DNA from: Candidatus Poseidoniales archaeon
GTDB taxonomy: Archaea; Thermoplasmatota; Poseidoniia; Poseidoniales; Thalassarchaeaceae
Length of the DNA stretch: 9,255 nt
Assembly: GCA_022447885.1 (NCBI GenBank)
Contig: JAKUTA010000034.1
Span: 1-9,255 of the forward strand
Reading direction: 5' to 3'
Shown: in pieces, positions 7,187 through 9,255 of the stretch
Numbering within the stretch: position 1 is the first letter of the stretch
Layout of the letters: each line of letters begins with the position of its first letter
Position numbers and translations under genes: made by a program
Notes under the pieces: model-generated
What the model saw: only the letters and a program-made list of their open reading frames with translations
Database searches by the model: none
What the model was told of the DNA's origin: nothing

Positions 7187-9255
7187 ATGAGCGTGAAGGA
7201 GATCCTCGATTCCCTCGAATGGGGCCCTGCCCCTGAATCAGACTCATTCGCCCGCGAATGGCTGGACGAGCACGGCCCCGACTTCGGCATGTACATCGAC
7301 GGCGGCTGGAGGCACGCAGCCAGCGGCGAGAACTTCGAGACGCGCAACCCGGCTGACAACCAGTTGCTCGGCACCATCTCCCAGGCCGGCGAGGAAGAGG
7401 TGAATGCGGCGGTGGCAGCAGCCCGAGCCGCACTGCCCGACTGGTCATCCTCGCCCGGCCATGTGCGCGCACGCTACCTCTACGCCATCGCCCGTCAGGT
7501 GCAGAAGCACCACCGGCTGCTCGCCGTACTGGAGACTCTCGACAACGGCAAGCCGATCCGCGAGACCCGCGATGCGGACATCCCGCTGGTCGCCCGCCAC
7601 TTCTACCACCACGCCGGCTGGGCGCAACTGTTCGACGAGACCTTCCCCGGATACGGCCCCGTCGGAGTCTGCGGTCAGGTGATTCCGTGGAACTTCCCGC
7701 TGCTGATGCTCTCCTGGAAGATCGCTCCCGCCATCGCCGCCGGAAACACCGTCGTGCTCAAACCAGCCGAATTCACCTCAATCTCGGCACTCGCGTTCGC
7801 CGCCATCTGCGAATCCGTGGGACTGCCCCCCGGCGTCGTCAACATCGTCACCGGTGACGGACTCACGGGCGCGCTGATCACCGAGCATGAGGACATCGAC
7901 AAGGTCGCTTTCACCGGCTCGACAGAAGTCGGTCGCATCATTCGCAAGGCGACCGCGGGCAGCGGCAAGGCCCTCACGCTGGAACTCGGGGGCAAGAGCC
8001 CGTTCATCGTGTTCGAGGACGCCGACATCGACTCGGCGGTCGAAGGGCTCGTGAACGCCATCTGGTTCAATCAGGGCCAGGTCTGCTGTGCCGGCTCGAG
8101 GCTGTTGGTGCAGGAGTCGGTGGCGGAGGAGTTCCATGAGAAACTGCGCGCACGCATGGGGAAACTTCGGGTGGGCGACCCGATGGACAAGGCGGTCGAC
8201 ATGGGCGCGATCGTGGATGAGGTCCAACTCAACACCATCTCTGAACTCTGCCAGCTCGGCTGCGACGAAGGGGCCACGATGTGGCAACCGGACACCGAAC
8301 TTCCCGAGGATGGCTGGTTCTTCCCGCCCACACTGTTCACAGACGTCTCACCCGCTTCCACCATCGTTCAGGAGGAGATCTTCGGCCCGGTGCTGGTCTC
8401 GCTCACCTTCCGCTCCCACGAAGAGGCGATCGCGCTCGCCAACAACACCCGCTATGGGCTGGCCGGCAGCGTCTGGAGTCAGGACCTCGATACGGCGCTC
8501 GAAGTCGCGAGAGCGATTCGCGCGGGCACGATCTGGGTGAACTGCACCAATCAGTTCGACGCAAACTCCGGCTTCGGTGGCTACCGTGAGTCCGGCTTCG
8601 GCCGCGAGGGCGGCCGCGAGGGGATGCACGCCTACATGCGACCCACAGGTGCTCACGAGGCTCCCGCAGCAGTCGCTACCGCAGAAGCAGACGCTCCCGC
8701 ACCGGCAGGCAATGGCGGCTCGGGAGATATCGACCGCACGGCCAAGATGTACATCGGAGGCAAGCAGAAGCGCCCGGATGGCGGCTATTCGTTGGACGTT
8801 GCCGGTGGACAGGTAGGGAGAGGCAACCGCAAGGACATCCGCGACGCGGTGGCGGCAGCCACCAAGGCGACCGGCTGGGCAGGTGTGAACGCCCACTCAC
8901 GCGCACAGGTGCTCTACTACATCGCCGAGAACCTTGAACAGCGCAACGAGGAATTCGCCAGCAGGATCTCGAGCATGACCGGCTGTGATGGCGAGACCGC
9001 GGAGGCTGAGGTTGCCGACGCGGTATCCGAGTGGTTCCGCTGGGCGGCGTGGGCGGACAAGTTCGACGGAAGAGTCCACGAGACGACCATGCACGGACTG
9101 GTGCTCGCCCTCAACGAGGCGCTCGGAGTCGTCGGCGTCATCTGCCCCGATTCACGACCGCTGCACGGATTCACCCGGCTGGTGGCACCGTTGCTCGCCA
9201 TGGGCAACGCCGTGGTCGCCATTCCTTCAGAGGCACACCCGCTGGCGGCCACCGA
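7187..9255 (+). CDS. ALDH16-type tandem-domain aldehyde dehydrogenase; 3' end outside window
   Basis: NAD(P)-dependent aldehyde dehydrogenase; from context it most likely oxidises the acetaldehyde made by DeoC to acetate. 689 codons are open to the window edge. The N-terminus (SLEWGPAPES, residues 9-18) matches the lead-in typical of ALDH16 proteins. Domain 1 (about 30-487) is catalytically complete: PWNFP with N169, FTGSTEVGR, LELGGKSP with E266, and GQVCCAGSR with catalytic C300. A Gly488-onward linker rich in Ala/Pro/Glu leads to domain 2, beginning near M521 (MYIGGK). Domain 2 still looks ALDH-like (NEALGVVGVI, LVAPLLAMGNAVVAIPSE), but PWN is replaced by PDS at 654-656, so the oxyanion asparagine is missing, as in the dead second domain of ALDH16. 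ATG 7187 follows GGTGA by 4 nt and the deoC stop by 9 bp. Whether domain 2 lacks its cysteine lies beyond the window. Substrate is inferred. Confidence 0.94.
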   Translation, partial: MSVKEILDSLEWGPAPESDSFAREWLDEHGPDFGMYIDGGWRHAASGENFETRNPADNQLLGTISQAGEEEVNAAVAAARAALPDWSSSPGHVRARYLYAIARQVQKHHRLLAVLETLDNGKPIRETRDADIPLVARHFYHHAGWAQLFDETFPGYGPVGVCGQVIPWNFPLLMLSWKIAPAIAAGNTVVLKPAEFTSISALAFAAICESVGLPPGVVNIVTGDGLTGALITEHEDIDKVAFTGSTEVGRIIRKATAGSGKALTLELGGKSPFIVFEDADIDSAVEGLVNAIWFNQGQVCCAGSRLLVQESVAEEFHEKLRARMGKLRVGDPMDKAVDMGAIVDEVQLNTISELCQLGCDEGATMWQPDTELPEDGWFFPPTLFTDVSPASTIVQEEIFGPVLVSLTFRSHEEAIALANNTRYGLAGSVWSQDLDTALEVARAIRAGTIWVNCTNQFDANSGFGGYRESGFGREGGREGMHAYMRPTGAHEAPAAVATAEADAPAPAGNGGSGDIDRTAKMYIGGKQKRPDGGYSLDVAGGQVGRGNRKDIRDAVAAATKATGWAGVNAHSRAQVLYYIAENLEQRNEEFASRISSMTGCDGETAEAEVADAVSEWFRWAAWADKFDGRVHETTMHGLVLALNEALGVVGVICPDSRPLHGFTRLVAPLLAMGNAVVAIPSEAHPLAAT

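Noticed and set aside
8648..8746. Possible end of one ALDH gene and start of a second separate gene
   Set aside because: The frame runs through the Ala/Pro-rich linker without a stop or frameshift, and this tandem layout is that of ALDH16, so it is one protein.

Overview
The window looks like chromosome from an archaeon, most plausibly a marine Thermoplasmatota/Euryarchaeota lineage such as Marine Group II (Poseidoniales). That placement is inference. The strongest direct evidence is a complete tRNA-Val(CAC) of archaeal/eukaryal type: TGGTCTAG at the D-arm instead of the bacterial TAGCTCAG, and no encoded CCA. Supporting signs are TATA-like boxes (TGATAAACC and TGATAACC) 30-31 nt upstream of two start codons, as expected for leaderless archaeal genes, and five N-glycosylation sequons confined to the extracytoplasmic domain of one membrane protein. 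The metabolic genes themselves belong to families shared with bacteria and eukaryotes, so they probably reached this lineage by transfer.

Layout. Positions 1-2032 (minus strand) hold a PiT-type inorganic phosphate transporter fused at its C-terminus to a PhoU-like (DUF47) regulatory domain; its 3' end runs off the window. Positions 2033-2151 are a divergent control region. It is followed on the plus strand by an overlooked 49-codon gene for a small membrane protein (2152-2301) with a good ribosome binding site. This gene meets, tail to tail with a 4-bp gap, a minus-strand gene (2306-3886) for a membrane disulfide-reductant conduit, in which an extracytoplasmic thioredoxin-like domain precedes a CcdA-type membrane domain. 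Upstream of that on the same strand lies tRNA-Val(CAC) at 3961-4033. A 117-bp divergent region (4034-4150) separates the tRNA from the plus-strand metabolic cluster.

The plus-strand cluster 4151-9255 is the most informative part: acs (AMP-forming acetyl-CoA synthetase), deoC (deoxyribose-phosphate aldolase of the long, animal-like type) and a tandem-domain aldehyde dehydrogenase of the ALDH16 type, cut by the window end. Read as a pathway, 2-deoxyribose-5-phosphate is split into glyceraldehyde-3-phosphate and acetaldehyde, acetaldehyde is oxidised to acetate, and acetate is activated to acetyl-CoA. This would let the cell burn the sugar of scavenged DNA or deoxynucleosides for carbon and energy. 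The neighbouring phosphate importer would fit a nutrient-scavenging life, but no direct link between the two halves is shown.

No CRISPR array, insertion sequence, rRNA or convincing long repeat was seen.
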